From CAJQND01 sp051010055 (GTDB taxonomy: Bacteria > Pseudomonadota > Alphaproteobacteria > Rhizobiales > CAJQND01), in NCBI GenBank assembly GCA_051010055.1, contig JBPCVY010000116.1, positions 1 to 33,514 of the forward strand: 33,514 nt of DNA, read 5' to 3'. The translations under genes and the position numbers were made by a program. The notes under the pieces were generated by a model, which saw only the letters and a list, made by a program, of their open reading frames with translations, was not told where the DNA came from and ran no database searches. Below, in pieces: positions 8,913 to 17,840 of this stretch (positions are counted from its first letter, which is position 1; the number at the start of each line of letters is the position of its first letter).

Positions 8913-10676
8913 GTGAACCTGTTCCAGACATTCACCAAAACCGTGCTTGACGCTATTTCCTCGCTTGAGAAAGAATGCAAGCTGCCGGGCATCGAAGATA
9001 CCAGTAAAGTCAGCGTTGAGCCGCCGCGCGATGCAACCCACGGCGATATCGCCACAAATGCGGCTATGATATTGGCAAAGCAGGCGAAAATGGCGCCGCG
9101 GCAAATCGCCGAACTGCTTGTCGGCGAGCTTATGAACCACCCGGACATTGCGGCGGCGGATGTTGCCGGACCCGGCTTTATCAACCTCACCCTGGAGCAG
9201 GCTTTCTGGCCGCGCATGATAAAATCCGTGCTGGAGGAGGGCGTCCATTATGGCTCGTCGGACTATGGCAATGGGGAAAAGGTGAATGTGGAGTATGTCT
9301 CCGCCAACCCAACAGGCCCCCTCCATATCGGCCATTGCCGGGGCGCGATCTATGGGGATGCGCTGGCCCGCTTGTTGACGGAAACCGGCTATGATGTTGA
9401 TAAGGAATATTATTTCAACGATGCAGGAGTGCAGATTGATGTCCTGGCACAGTCCGCGTTTTTGCGGTACCGCGAGGCTCTCGGCGAGGATATCGGTGAA
9501 ATTCCATCAGGCCTTTATCCTGGCGAATACCTTATCGATATTGGGAAGGAGATTGCCGGAAAGCATGGTAACAGCCTGCTGAAGACTGACCCGGAAGAAG
9601 CCACCAAGATTATCCGTGACGAGGCGGTTGCCCACAATATGGCAGCTATCCGGGAAGATATGCACGCGCTGAACATCCATCACGATATATATTTCAATGA
9701 ATCGTCCCTGCATGAAAGCAACGACGGTATATCCGAAGTCGACCAGACCATAAATCAATTGCGCGAAGAGGGCGATGTATTCGAAGGCCGCATTCCCCCG
9801 CCAAAGGGAAAACTGCCTGAAGATTGGGAAGACAGGGAACAAACCCTTTTCCGTGCCACAGCCTATGGGGACGATATTGACCGGCCATTGATGAAATCTG
9901 ATGGCAGCTACACCTATTTTGCTGCCGATGTTGCATACATGCACGACAAGCTTGAACGCGGCTATAAGCAACTCATCTTCGTGCTGGGCGCTGACCATGG
10001 CGGCTATGTGAAACGGCTTGAGGCGGTGTGCAGCGCGCTTGCAGGCAATGAAGCAAAGGTCATCGTTCTGCTCTGCCAGCTGGTGAAGCTTTTTCGTAGC
10101 GGTGAACCTGTTCGCATGTCCAAAAGAGCGGGTGATTTCATAACGTTACGCGAAGTTATTAAGGAAGTTGGTCCGGATGTTCTGCGATTTGTTGTGCTGT
10201 ACCGGAAAAACGAGGCACCGCTGGATTTTGACTTTGTAAAGGTAACAGAACAGTCCCGCGACAATCCGGTATTTTATGTCCAGTATGCCCACGCGCGAAT
10301 TTGCTCGGTGTTCGAGAAGGCTAAAGTTGAAATGCCATCACTCGATTTATCGCAGGAATCTTTGGAAGGAGCTGACTTCAAGCTTTTGTCGGATGAGGCT
10401 GAATTTGCAGTGATTCGAAAGATTGGAGAGTACCCAAGACTGGTTCTATCGGCCGCTGTTAACCATGAACCCCATAGAATCGCATTTTTTCTTTACGAAC
10501 TTGCGGGTGAATTCCATACCTTATGGAATCGGGGCAAAGAGTCACCACAATTGCGGTTTATCAACGAAAACGACACAGAAACAACGCGTGCTCGCATCGC
10601 GCTTTTAGCGGCGGTGCGATACGTTTTGTCTAATGGGTTGAAAATTCTTGGCGTTAAACCTGTCGAGGAAATGTAA
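8913..10676 (+). CDS. argS: Arginine--tRNA ligase
   Basis: Class I synthetase charging tRNA-Arg. The 587 residues start at a GTG (MNLFQTFTKTVL), with GTGAGA a short way upstream. The N-terminal additional domain is followed by SANPTGPLHIGH (HIGH at 138-141), then the degenerate KMSKS typical of ArgRS, RMSKR at 401-405. The C-terminal third is the DALR helical anticodon-binding domain (QYAHARICSV, then LAGEFHTLWN). It sits 124 bp after dgt and 59 bp before the SPOR protein gene, an arrangement that recurs in alphaproteobacteria. Confidence 0.96.
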   Translation: MNLFQTFTKTVLDAISSLEKECKLPGIEDTSKVSVEPPRDATHGDIATNAAMILAKQAKMAPRQIAELLVGELMNHPDIAAADVAGPGFINLTLEQAFWPRMIKSVLEEGVHYGSSDYGNGEKVNVEYVSANPTGPLHIGHCRGAIYGDALARLLTETGYDVDKEYYFNDAGVQIDVLAQSAFLRYREALGEDIGEIPSGLYPGEYLIDIGKEIAGKHGNSLLKTDPEEATKIIRDEAVAHNMAAIREDMHALNIHHDIYFNESSLHESNDGISEVDQTINQLREEGDVFEGRIPPPKGKLPEDWEDREQTLFRATAYGDDIDRPLMKSDGSYTYFAADVAYMHDKLERGYKQLIFVLGADHGGYVKRLEAVCSALAGNEAKVIVLLCQLVKLFRSGEPVRMSKRAGDFITLREVIKEVGPDVLRFVVLYRKNEAPLDFDFVKVTEQSRDNPVFYVQYAHARICSVFEKAKVEMPSLDLSQESLEGADFKLLSDEAEFAVIRKIGEYPRLVLSAAVNHEPHRIAFFLYELAGEFHTLWNRGKESPQLRFINENDTETTRARIALLAAVRYVLSNGLKILGVKPVEEM

Positions 10677-10735
10677 AATAAGGTAAAAACCGGATATGAT
10701 AGCCCGGTTCACAGCATGAGGAATGTTCCTGCAAT

Positions 10736-13435
10736 ATGGACAACAGTGACACCAAACCCAGCTGGCGCGACAAAATCGGCAATAAATCCGAAGAGGGTGG
10801 GCTGCCGAAACTGGCGGCAAAATTTGGCGACGACCCGTCTGCGGGGCGGGATGCGAAAGCGTCTTCACCTGAAGTCGCTGAGACTGAAGCGCCCAAGCCA
10901 GGTATAGCTGCGCCGGCACCATCTGCGTTGCCGCCGCCTGCAGCAAAACCCACCACCAGACTTGCGCCACCGGCGCCACCTCCGCCGCCTCCTGCACCGT
11001 CAGAAGCAGAAGCAGCACCGGTGAAACCTGCTGAGGTATCAATCAAGGTGCCGCTCGCGCCTGCACCGGAAGAGGTCGATGTTGCAGAAGAGACCGAAAA
11101 TCCGCGTCCATCTGCACCGCAATCATTTGCGGAACGCCTGCGGGCCCGCCGTGAGGCTGCCGAACAAGCCGGTAAATCTTCTACAGAAGGCCTGGGTAAG
11201 GGCCTTCATCTAAGGGCTCCCGCTGAAGTCACCACCGAAGAAGCGGTGGAAGCTCCTCAGGGGGCCAGCAGTGCCGTTCCGGAAACACTTCAATCGGCAG
11301 AGAGTGTGGAATTGCCTCCTCCACCTCCGCCTCCACCTGCGCCAGTGCGCCCAGCAGCGGCGCCGGAACCAGAGCCGGAAGTTGCAATAGCGCCAGAACC
11401 GGAAGCAGCTCCTGAACCCGAAGCAGCCGAGGAACCGGCCAAGTCACCAATTTTCGGCCGCTTGCGCCGTCAAAAGCAAAAGCCAGTAGAGGTTGAACAG
11501 GAAGCGGAAGCGCCAGTTCCTGTTCAAGAAGAACCTGCACCGGTGGAAGCGGCAGAGGAACCTGAAGCCGTTGAAGAGGCCGAGGTCGCGCCTCAACCGG
11601 TAGAGCCCGAACCTGTTGTGCCAGCGCCGAGCTTGGCTCCTCGGGCAACTTATGATTATTCAGCAGTTCGCGAACCGGCACCGCAGCCACAGCCGCCTCA
11701 GGTAGCGCAGCAACCTGTTGCACCGGCTGCTCCTGTCCAGCAACCGGGCTATGCGCCGCCACCGGTAGTGGCTCCATCATCACAAGATACAGGACAGGTA
11801 CCAGTCGCCGGAGTTGCCGTCACTGGGGCAGTGCCACCGCAGGGGTATGCTGCTCCTCCACCGACGCCAGGCGCCTATGGAACGCCGCAGTACGGAACCG
11901 TGGCGCCCGCATCAACTGCGGCGCCCGTAGCACCTGCTGCGCCCGGAACACCCGGAGAGTACCGGCAAGAACCAGAGTACGAGCATTATTACGAAGAAGA
12001 AGAGCCCCAGGTTTACCGGAGTGCGCACGCTCGTGAGCTGGAATATGCTGAAGATGACGATATGTATGGCTCTGCATATGGCGGGCGCCGCGCAACTGCG
12101 GCGGACTATGAAGACGCCTACAACGATTATGATGAACGTTATGATGATGAACCGCGCAGCCGAAAGGGGCCTTTGCTGCTGTTTTTCGGCCTTGCCGGTA
12201 TCGGGCTGATCGCGGCTGCCTTGATATTCTGGTTCACCCAGAAGCAGGACGGTTTGCAAACCACTGGCGCGCCGCCTGTGGTGACGCCGCCTGAACAGCA
12301 GGTGAAAGTTGCACCACAACCAGCACCGGGCCAGCAGGGCGGGCAACAAACCAAATTGTTCTATGATCGCATAGTCGGTGAAGAAACGATTGAAGCTGAG
12401 AGGATTGTGCCGCGCGAAGAAAAGCCGCTTGATCCCGGCCAGAGCATCCAACAGGGCGTTCCGCAAATCCAGCAAGGTGTTCAGCAAGGTGTTCAGCAAG
12501 GTAATCAGCAGGGCGTTCAGCAAGGCACCCAGCAACTTGGATTACCACAGCCTGCCGGAAGCCAGCCTGTTCAGCCCCAGCAGGGCACCGGACAACCGGC
12601 ACCGTTGCAGCCGCTTAGTCCTGACCAGCTTGCGCCAGGGCAGCTGCCGGTTCCACTGCCACCACCCCTTCCGGGACAATCTGGTTCGCTTGAGCGCGGC
12701 GATTCCCTGAACCAGCAAGCATCGGCCAATTCCGGCAAGACATCACGTACGGTTGTTGCACCTGCAGGAACAAGTGCAAAGCAGTCACTCGGTGTACAAA
12801 ATGCTCAAGGGGTGCCGGTACCTGCGGCGCCAGCCCAGCCACAAGTGGCGTCAAGTGCTGATCCACCACCAGTTCCACGGCCTAAGCCACTTGATCTCGC
12901 ACGGGCCGCACGGGCCAAAGCTGCAGCCCAAACGGCTGCAGTTGTTGATTCTAATACATCACCTGCGCCTGGCGGCGGTGCAGCGCCTTTGGACCTTTCG
13001 CCTTCAAACTTCTCGGGCAGCGCCACACCGACGGCACCAGCTCCAGAACCTGCACCCGCGCCTTCAAACCAGGTAGCATCATTACAGCAGACCGCTCCTC
13101 CTGCACCGGCTCCCCAACCGGTGCAGCAGGCGCAGCCTGCGCCACAGCCTGAACCGCCTGCCGCAACGGCGCCGGCAACAGGTGGCGGCTTTGTCGTCCA
13201 GCTTGCTTCTTACAAGGACGAGTTGAGCGCCCGCAGCGGATACCGGAACTTGCAAAACAGGCATCCCGGAGTTTTGGGGAGTTATCAGCCGCTCATCAGT
13301 GAAACAAAGGTAGGCGCATTTGGAACATTCTACCGGCTGCAAATCGGCCCGATTGCAAATGCCCAGTCTGCCCGGCAAATCTGCTCAACCCTGCTGGCAT
13401 CCGGCGAAAAAGACTGCATTGTAAAAAGACGTTAG
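10736..13435 (+). CDS. Large low-complexity membrane protein with C-terminal SPOR domain
   Basis: An 899-residue probable single-pass inner-membrane protein. Residues 1 to about 475 are cytoplasmic and dominated by Pro, Ala and Glu, with a proline run near residues 80-90 and another near 195-203, then a Tyr/Asp/Glu-rich segment (EYEHYYEEEEPQVY and YEDAYNDYDERYDDEPR) just before the membrane. One transmembrane helix spans about 479-500 (LLLFFGLAGIGLIAAALIFW). The periplasmic linker is Gln/Pro-rich and includes a tandem QQG repeat. Residues 816-899 form a SPOR domain (GGFVVQLASYKDELSARSGY to the C-terminus), which in this family binds denuded septal glycan. A cell-division role is inferred. The gene lies between argS and nagZ; peptidoglycan recycling next door fits. 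Confidence 0.88.
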   Translation: MDNSDTKPSWRDKIGNKSEEGGLPKLAAKFGDDPSAGRDAKASSPEVAETEAPKPGIAAPAPSALPPPAAKPTTRLAPPAPPPPPPAPSEAEAAPVKPAEVSIKVPLAPAPEEVDVAEETENPRPSAPQSFAERLRARREAAEQAGKSSTEGLGKGLHLRAPAEVTTEEAVEAPQGASSAVPETLQSAESVELPPPPPPPPAPVRPAAAPEPEPEVAIAPEPEAAPEPEAAEEPAKSPIFGRLRRQKQKPVEVEQEAEAPVPVQEEPAPVEAAEEPEAVEEAEVAPQPVEPEPVVPAPSLAPRATYDYSAVREPAPQPQPPQVAQQPVAPAAPVQQPGYAPPPVVAPSSQDTGQVPVAGVAVTGAVPPQGYAAPPPTPGAYGTPQYGTVAPASTAAPVAPAAPGTPGEYRQEPEYEHYYEEEEPQVYRSAHARELEYAEDDDMYGSAYGGRRATAADYEDAYNDYDERYDDEPRSRKGPLLLFFGLAGIGLIAAALIFWFTQKQDGLQTTGAPPVVTPPEQQVKVAPQPAPGQQGGQQTKLFYDRIVGEETIEAERIVPREEKPLDPGQSIQQGVPQIQQGVQQGVQQGNQQGVQQGTQQLGLPQPAGSQPVQPQQGTGQPAPLQPLSPDQLAPGQLPVPLPPPLPGQSGSLERGDSLNQQASANSGKTSRTVVAPAGTSAKQSLGVQNAQGVPVPAAPAQPQVASSADPPPVPRPKPLDLARAARAKAAAQTAAVVDSNTSPAPGGGAAPLDLSPSNFSGSATPTAPAPEPAPAPSNQVASLQQTAPPAPAPQPVQQAQPAPQPEPPAATAPATGGGFVVQLASYKDELSARSGYRNLQNRHPGVLGSYQPLISETKVGAFGTFYRLQIGPIANAQSARQICSTLLASGEKDCIVKRR
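12470..12529 (+). repeat. Tandem 12-bp repeat encoding QQG(V/N/T)
   Basis: Five head-to-tail 12-bp units of consensus CAGCAAGGTGTT run from 12470 to 12529, with a partial earlier unit at 12449-12460. They lie in the periplasmic linker of the SPOR protein and encode Gln-Gln-Gly-Val-like steps. The first two units are identical, so copy-number change by slippage would keep the frame (12 bp = 4 codons). Confidence 0.85.
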
Positions 13436-13496
13436 TCTGTACGCTTTTCCAGGCTTGTTCTGAGATTTTCACCTTGTCATTCCCGGAGCCATTATA

Positions 13497-14507
13497 ATGA
13501 CGAAAGCATTCATCAGCGGTTGCGAGGGCACAAAACTTTCACAAATCGAACGGGATTTTTTCGAAACGGCAACGCCGTGGGGATTGATCTTGTTTGCCCG
13601 CAATTGCGAAACGCCGGAGCAAATCAAGGCGCTTGTGGATGATTTCCGTGCTTGTGTTGGCCGCGCCAATGCACCTGTGCTCATTGACCAGGAAGGAGGG
13701 CGGGTGCAGCGCCTGCGGCCGCCTCATTGGCGCGCTTATCCGCCAGGGCGCATCTATGGTGCGCTGGAGGCCGCCCAGGAAGGTGAGGGGATTGATGCTG
13801 CAAGGGAAATAAGTCAGCTCATTGCGGCTGAACTCATTCAAATAGGCATTAATGTGGATTGCCTGCCGATTATTGATGTGGCCCAGCCGGATGTACACGA
13901 CGTCATCGGTGATCGTGCATATTCCAACTGTCCGGATCAGGTTGGCGCTATTGGCAGGGCGGTATGCGAGGGATTACTGGCTGGCGGGGTTCTGCCCATC
14001 CTCAAACACATTCCAGGCCATGGCCGGGTCCATGTTGACAGCCATTTCGATTTACCTGTTGTGGATGCCCCGCTGAAGGAGCTGAGGGCGAGTGACTTCA
14101 AGCCGTTCAAGGCGCTCAACGATATCCCAATGGCAATGACCGCCCATATTATCTATTCCGCCATCGACAAGGACTTACCCGCCACTCAGTCAAAGACTGT
14201 TATCGGCGATATAATCCGTGGCGAAATCGGGTTTGATGGTTTGCTAATGACTGACGACTTGTCGATGCAGGCTCTTTCCGGCTCGTTTGGTGAGCGGGCG
14301 GAAAAGTCGCTGCAGGCCGGTTGCGATATGGTTCTTCACTGCAATGGCAAAATGGACGAAATGGGTGAAGTCGCTGCAGTGGTTCCCAAGCTTTCAGGCG
14401 ATGGCCTTCGCCGTGCGGATGCCGCGCTTGCCTGTTTACGCGAACCTGCCCCAATTAACACCGAAAGTGCACTTGCCACACTGGAGCGGGCAAAGTTGGT
14501 CGCCTGA
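13497..14507 (+). CDS. nagZ: Beta-N-acetylhexosaminidase (GH3 family)
   Basis: Glycoside hydrolase family 3 enzyme that removes N-acetylglucosamine from anhydro-muropeptides in cytoplasmic peptidoglycan recycling. The 336-residue product lacks a signal peptide, as expected. It contains LIDQEGGRVQRL, the NagZ signature KHIPGHG (170-176) and DSH (181-183), the loop that supplies the Asp-His pair, and the nucleophile motif LMTDDLSMQAL. ATG 13497 is the first in-frame start and lies 61 bp after the SPOR gene. Confidence 0.94.
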   Translation: MTKAFISGCEGTKLSQIERDFFETATPWGLILFARNCETPEQIKALVDDFRACVGRANAPVLIDQEGGRVQRLRPPHWRAYPPGRIYGALEAAQEGEGIDAAREISQLIAAELIQIGINVDCLPIIDVAQPDVHDVIGDRAYSNCPDQVGAIGRAVCEGLLAGGVLPILKHIPGHGRVHVDSHFDLPVVDAPLKELRASDFKPFKALNDIPMAMTAHIIYSAIDKDLPATQSKTVIGDIIRGEIGFDGLLMTDDLSMQALSGSFGERAEKSLQAGCDMVLHCNGKMDEMGEVAAVVPKLSGDGLRRADAALACLREPAPINTESALATLERAKLVA

Positions 14508-14624
14508 AATGCGAATCAGATAGAATCCCGGGGATAAATACCGACGATTTTGCCCCAAATTGCCAAATTTGACAGTAGAATCGCTTAAAATGACGCGGCA
14601 GTTTCGCGTGTCCGGAAGTAGGTA

Positions 14625-15479
14625 ATGATAGCGGAAGCGGAAGAAAAATCGGTCGAAGACACCCCGCTGGGGGAAGCTTCCCTTTGGCCCGATGGCGGCG
14701 GTCCGCTGCGGGTTGAGGAAACTGCTCAAGCTGACAAATCTGATGAAGCGCTGATAATTGATGTTGACGGGTTTGAAGGCCCGCTTGATCTGCTGCTCAA
14801 TCTTGCTCGCACGCAAAAGGTTGATATTGCAAAGATTTCCATTCTCGCGCTGGCCGAACAATATCTCAAATTCATTGAACAGGCGAAGAAGTTACGGATC
14901 GAATTGGCCGCGGATTATCTGGTCATGGCCGCCTGGCTAGCTTATCTGAAATCCCGGTTATTGCTGCCAGTGGTTGATGAAGATGATGAGCCGGCAGCTG
15001 ATGAACTCGCCGCCCGACTGGCGTTCCGCCTCCAGCGTCTGCAGGCAATGCGCGATGCCGCCGCCCAACTTATGGCCAGCAACCGACTTGGCCGGGACGT
15101 ATTTTCCCGCGGCCAGCCCGAACCTGTCGTGGTGGATATTCAGACCGACTACGCCGACAATCTCTACGATTTGCTGAAAGCCTATGCTGAAAGGCGCCAG
15201 CACGGGGCCGCTCATAACGCCTATCATATCGATAAACGGCCTGTCTGGTCGCTGAACCAGGCCCGCGAAATCCTCACCCGGCTGGTAGGAGAACTCGAGG
15301 AATGGGGCCGTTTCGACGCCTTTCTCACTGATTTCATTTCCAATCCCGAAGAGCGCGCAACCGCACTTGCCTCCAGCCTTAGTGCGGCCCTTGAAATGGT
15401 GCGCGACGGCAAGGTGGAAATTCGGCAAACAGACGCCTTTGAACCAATTTTTATCCGCAAACGGGCCGACGCAACATGA
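14625..15479 (+). CDS. scpA: Segregation and condensation protein A
   Basis: Kleisin subunit of the SMC-ScpAB condensin, bridging SMC heads with the ScpB dimer. The 284 residues contain the ScpA hallmark FEGPLDLLLNLARTQKVDI near residue 50, then ISILALAEQYL and AWLAYLKSRLLLP; the C-terminal winged-helix part (RATALASSLSAALEMVRDGK) is SMC-binding in the family. The first 40 residues are an acidic extension. GGAAGTAGG precedes the start. scpB follows after 34 bp, the usual pairing. No smc gene is in the window. Confidence 0.94.
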   Translation: MIAEAEEKSVEDTPLGEASLWPDGGGPLRVEETAQADKSDEALIIDVDGFEGPLDLLLNLARTQKVDIAKISILALAEQYLKFIEQAKKLRIELAADYLVMAAWLAYLKSRLLLPVVDEDDEPAADELAARLAFRLQRLQAMRDAAAQLMASNRLGRDVFSRGQPEPVVVDIQTDYADNLYDLLKAYAERRQHGAAHNAYHIDKRPVWSLNQAREILTRLVGELEEWGRFDAFLTDFISNPEERATALASSLSAALEMVRDGKVEIRQTDAFEPIFIRKRADAT

Positions 15480-15513
15480 TGGTCCGGACGCAAATTTGTA
15501 AGGGAAAACCGGC

Positions 15514-16263
15514 ATGACTGATCCCGTGGTAACAGAAGCGGTTGCACAGGAAGAAGTGTCTGAAACCAATAGTGCAGAAAACGTTACCCCGTTCCGACGG
15601 CACGACCGAGCACACCAATTGCGGGTCGTGGAAGCGCTGTTATTTGCGGCGTTTGAACCGGTTTCAGAAGCGCAGCTATGCGAATGCCTGGCCGAGGGCG
15701 CCGAAATTGATTCCTTGCTGGAAGAGCTATGCAGCCACTACGAGCAGCGCGGCGTTACCCTGCGGCGGGTTTCAGGCAAATGGTCATTCCGTACTGCAGA
15801 TGATTTGAGTTTCCTTTTGCGTCGCGAAGCAATTGAACAGAAAAAACTGTCAAACGCTGCGTTAGAAACCCTCGCGATTATCGCCTACCACCAGCCGGTC
15901 ACCAGGACAGAAATCGAGGAAGTTCGGGGCGTCAGCACGTCAAAAGGAACGCTGGATATTCTTCTGGAGCTCGGCTGGATCAAACTGCGCGGCCGCCGCC
16001 GTGTGCCAGGCAGGCCGGTAACCTATGGCACGACGGATGACTTCTTGAGCCATTTCGGCCTGGACACCGCGCGCGATTTGCCTGGCATCAACGAGTTAAA
16101 AGGGGCAGGGCTGTTATCGGCAACCTTGCCGGCAGATTTTGAAATGCCGGTACCTGGCGAAGAGGGTGTTCTGGCGCCCGATGAGGACCCAATTGAGGAC
16201 GATGAGCAAGAGCTTCCCCTTGAGATGCATCTTCCAGAAGATGTTGATATGCGTGGAGAGTAA
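15514..16263 (+). CDS. scpB: Segregation and condensation protein B
   Basis: Partner of ScpA in the SMC condensin complex; two winged-helix domains dimerise and bind the kleisin middle region. The 249 residues include LRVVEALLFAAFEPVSEAQL at the start of WH1 and the family core ALETLAIIAYHQPVTRTEIE with VRGVS and LGWIKLRGRRRVPGRPVTYG in WH2. The C-terminal 40 residues are acidic and unstructured in appearance. It has a good ribosome site (AGGGAAAA) before ATG 15514 and follows scpA by 34 bp. Confidence 0.94.
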   Translation: MTDPVVTEAVAQEEVSETNSAENVTPFRRHDRAHQLRVVEALLFAAFEPVSEAQLCECLAEGAEIDSLLEELCSHYEQRGVTLRRVSGKWSFRTADDLSFLLRREAIEQKKLSNAALETLAIIAYHQPVTRTEIEEVRGVSTSKGTLDILLELGWIKLRGRRRVPGRPVTYGTTDDFLSHFGLDTARDLPGINELKGAGLLSATLPADFEMPVPGEEGVLAPDEDPIEDDEQELPLEMHLPEDVDMRGE

Positions 16264-16335
16264 GCCGGAATTTCAGTTCTCTATTGTAAAATTCTCGTGT
16301 CAAACAGGCATGAATTAGTCTAAACCCACCGTTCG

Positions 16336-17454
16336 ATGTCGCTGGCAACCAAAAATACCGAATCTGGCCGCCGCGGAAAGCCCTGGGGAAAACGGGGAAC
16401 TGCTGCTGCAACCTTCGCTGCGCGCTTGGAATTCGAGAATGTGAGCCGCGCTTTTGGTGACACCGTGGCTGTGGATGATATCTCATTTGAACTGGCGCCC
16501 GGGGAAATTGTTTGCCTGCTTGGGCCTTCCGGTTGCGGGAAAACGACGTTGCTGCGGATTGCTGCCGGTGTAGAACGGCCAGACAGCGGGCGGGTGGTTC
16601 TAGACGGTGTGGAAGTCGCCGGACCAGATGCATTTGTCGCGCCGGAAAAGCGCGGTGTCGGGTTGATGTTCCAAGACTATGCCCTGTTCCCCCATCTCAC
16701 AATTTTCGAAAACATTGCGTTTGGCCTCAAAACCCTCGATCGGGCAACCACCCGGAAAGAAGTTGCGATCGCACTCAAAAGGGTAGGGCTTGAAGACTAT
16801 TCCGATGTTTACCCAAATGCCTTGTCAGGTGGTGAGCAGCAACGGGTAGCACTTGCCAGGGCGCTGGTCCCGCGCCCGGCAGTAGTGCTCATGGACGAGC
16901 CATTTTCAGGCCTTGACCAGCGTTTGCGCGACAGTGTGCGCGAGGAAACATTGGCGCTTTTGAAAGAAACCCGTTCAAGCTGCCTTCTTGTAACTCATGA
17001 TCCGCTTGAGGCAATGTGGCTGGCGGATAGAATAGCGCTCATGCGGCGTGGCCGGCTGGTGCAGATTGGCACCCCTGATGAACTCTACAATCATCCGCTT
17101 GATGCAGAAGTTGCCCGGTTCTTCAGCCTTTTTAACGAATTTTCCGGAACCGTGAAAGACGGCGCCGTTCTGACTGAAATTGGCCCGATTCCAGCACCTG
17201 ACATTGGTGAAGGAAAAAACGCGCGCGTTCTGGTGCGCCCTCAAGGTTTGCGCATTACAAAAATGAAAACCGGTATTGAAGGCTATGTGACGTCTATCCG
17301 CTTTCTCGGCGACAGCAACATTCTTTCTGTTGCCTTTCAAGGGCTTGATGTGCCAGTTACAGTTCGTGTACCAGCTACAGCGGCGGTGAATCAGGGAGAT
17401 CTGTTAACCTTTGAAGCGGCCCCTGAGCACATCATGATATTCGCGCTTGACTAA
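16336..17454 (+). CDS. ABC transporter ATP-binding protein (FbpC/PotA-like, orphan)
   Basis: ATPase subunit of an import-type ABC transporter. The 372 residues show Walker A GPSGCGKT (63-70), Q-loop MFQDYALFPHLT, signature LSGGEQQ (from 163), Walker B with Asp187-Glu188 (VVLMDEPFSGLD), and switch His in LLVTHDPLEAMWLADR. A C-terminal TOBE-type domain (about 270-372) puts it with the ferric iron, spermidine, sulfate or molybdate ATPases; substrate cannot be told. No permease or binding protein gene adjoins it. It sits between scpB and tatA, which are usually close neighbours in related genomes. The first 30 residues are a basic extension and no clear ribosome site precedes the ATG. Confidence 0.87.
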   Translation: MSLATKNTESGRRGKPWGKRGTAAATFAARLEFENVSRAFGDTVAVDDISFELAPGEIVCLLGPSGCGKTTLLRIAAGVERPDSGRVVLDGVEVAGPDAFVAPEKRGVGLMFQDYALFPHLTIFENIAFGLKTLDRATTRKEVAIALKRVGLEDYSDVYPNALSGGEQQRVALARALVPRPAVVLMDEPFSGLDQRLRDSVREETLALLKETRSSCLLVTHDPLEAMWLADRIALMRRGRLVQIGTPDELYNHPLDAEVARFFSLFNEFSGTVKDGAVLTEIGPIPAPDIGEGKNARVLVRPQGLRITKMKTGIEGYVTSIRFLGDSNILSVAFQGLDVPVTVRVPATAAVNQGDLLTFEAAPEHIMIFALD

Positions 17455-17493
17455 TATGGCCTTGAATGCGTTATCACTTAACATTACCTCGTG

Positions 17494-17522
17494 TTGCGGC
17501 AAGCAAGTGATTTTGCGATAGT
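17494..17522 (+). promoter_or_regulatory. Possible promoter upstream of tatABC
   Basis: TTGCGG (17494-17499), a 17-bp spacer and GATAGT (17517-17522) make a plausible sigma-70-type promoter 39 bp before tatA. The -10 match is only moderate. Confidence 0.3.
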
Positions 17523-17561
17523 GCCGCGAAGAAAAAACTATTCCGTTGGGAGAAGTCAATT

Positions 17562-17795
17562 ATGTCAGTTGGACCTGTACAGATCCTTTTGATTCTGGTG
17601 GTCATTGTGTTGCTTTTCGGCAGAGGCAAGATTTCCGAACTCATGGGCGATGTCGCCAAAGGCATCAAAAGTTTCAAAAAAGGCATTCAGGAAGAACCTG
17701 GGGACGCCGAAGAAGCGGTCAAAACTATTGACCACGAAGCTACCGAAACCGCCGAAACCGCAAAAACCAAGGCCAAGACTAAGGCTGAAAGCTAA
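17562..17795 (+). CDS. tatA: Sec-independent protein translocase TatA
   Basis: Pore-forming small subunit of the twin-arginine translocase. The 77 residues begin with a short transmembrane helix (VQILLILVVIVLLFG), then the FG hinge, the amphipathic helix starting RGKISELMGDVAKGIKSFKK, and a charged Ala/Thr/Lys/Glu tail, the standard TatA plan. GGGAGAAG precedes the ATG. It is followed by tatB after 45 bp and tatC, the usual tatABC order. Confidence 0.94.
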   Translation: MSVGPVQILLILVVIVLLFGRGKISELMGDVAKGIKSFKKGIQEEPGDAEEAVKTIDHEATETAETAKTKAKTKAES

Positions 17796-17840
17796 TAGCC
17801 CGTATGGTTGGTTGGACAAAGCGCAAGGCGCGAAAGCTTA

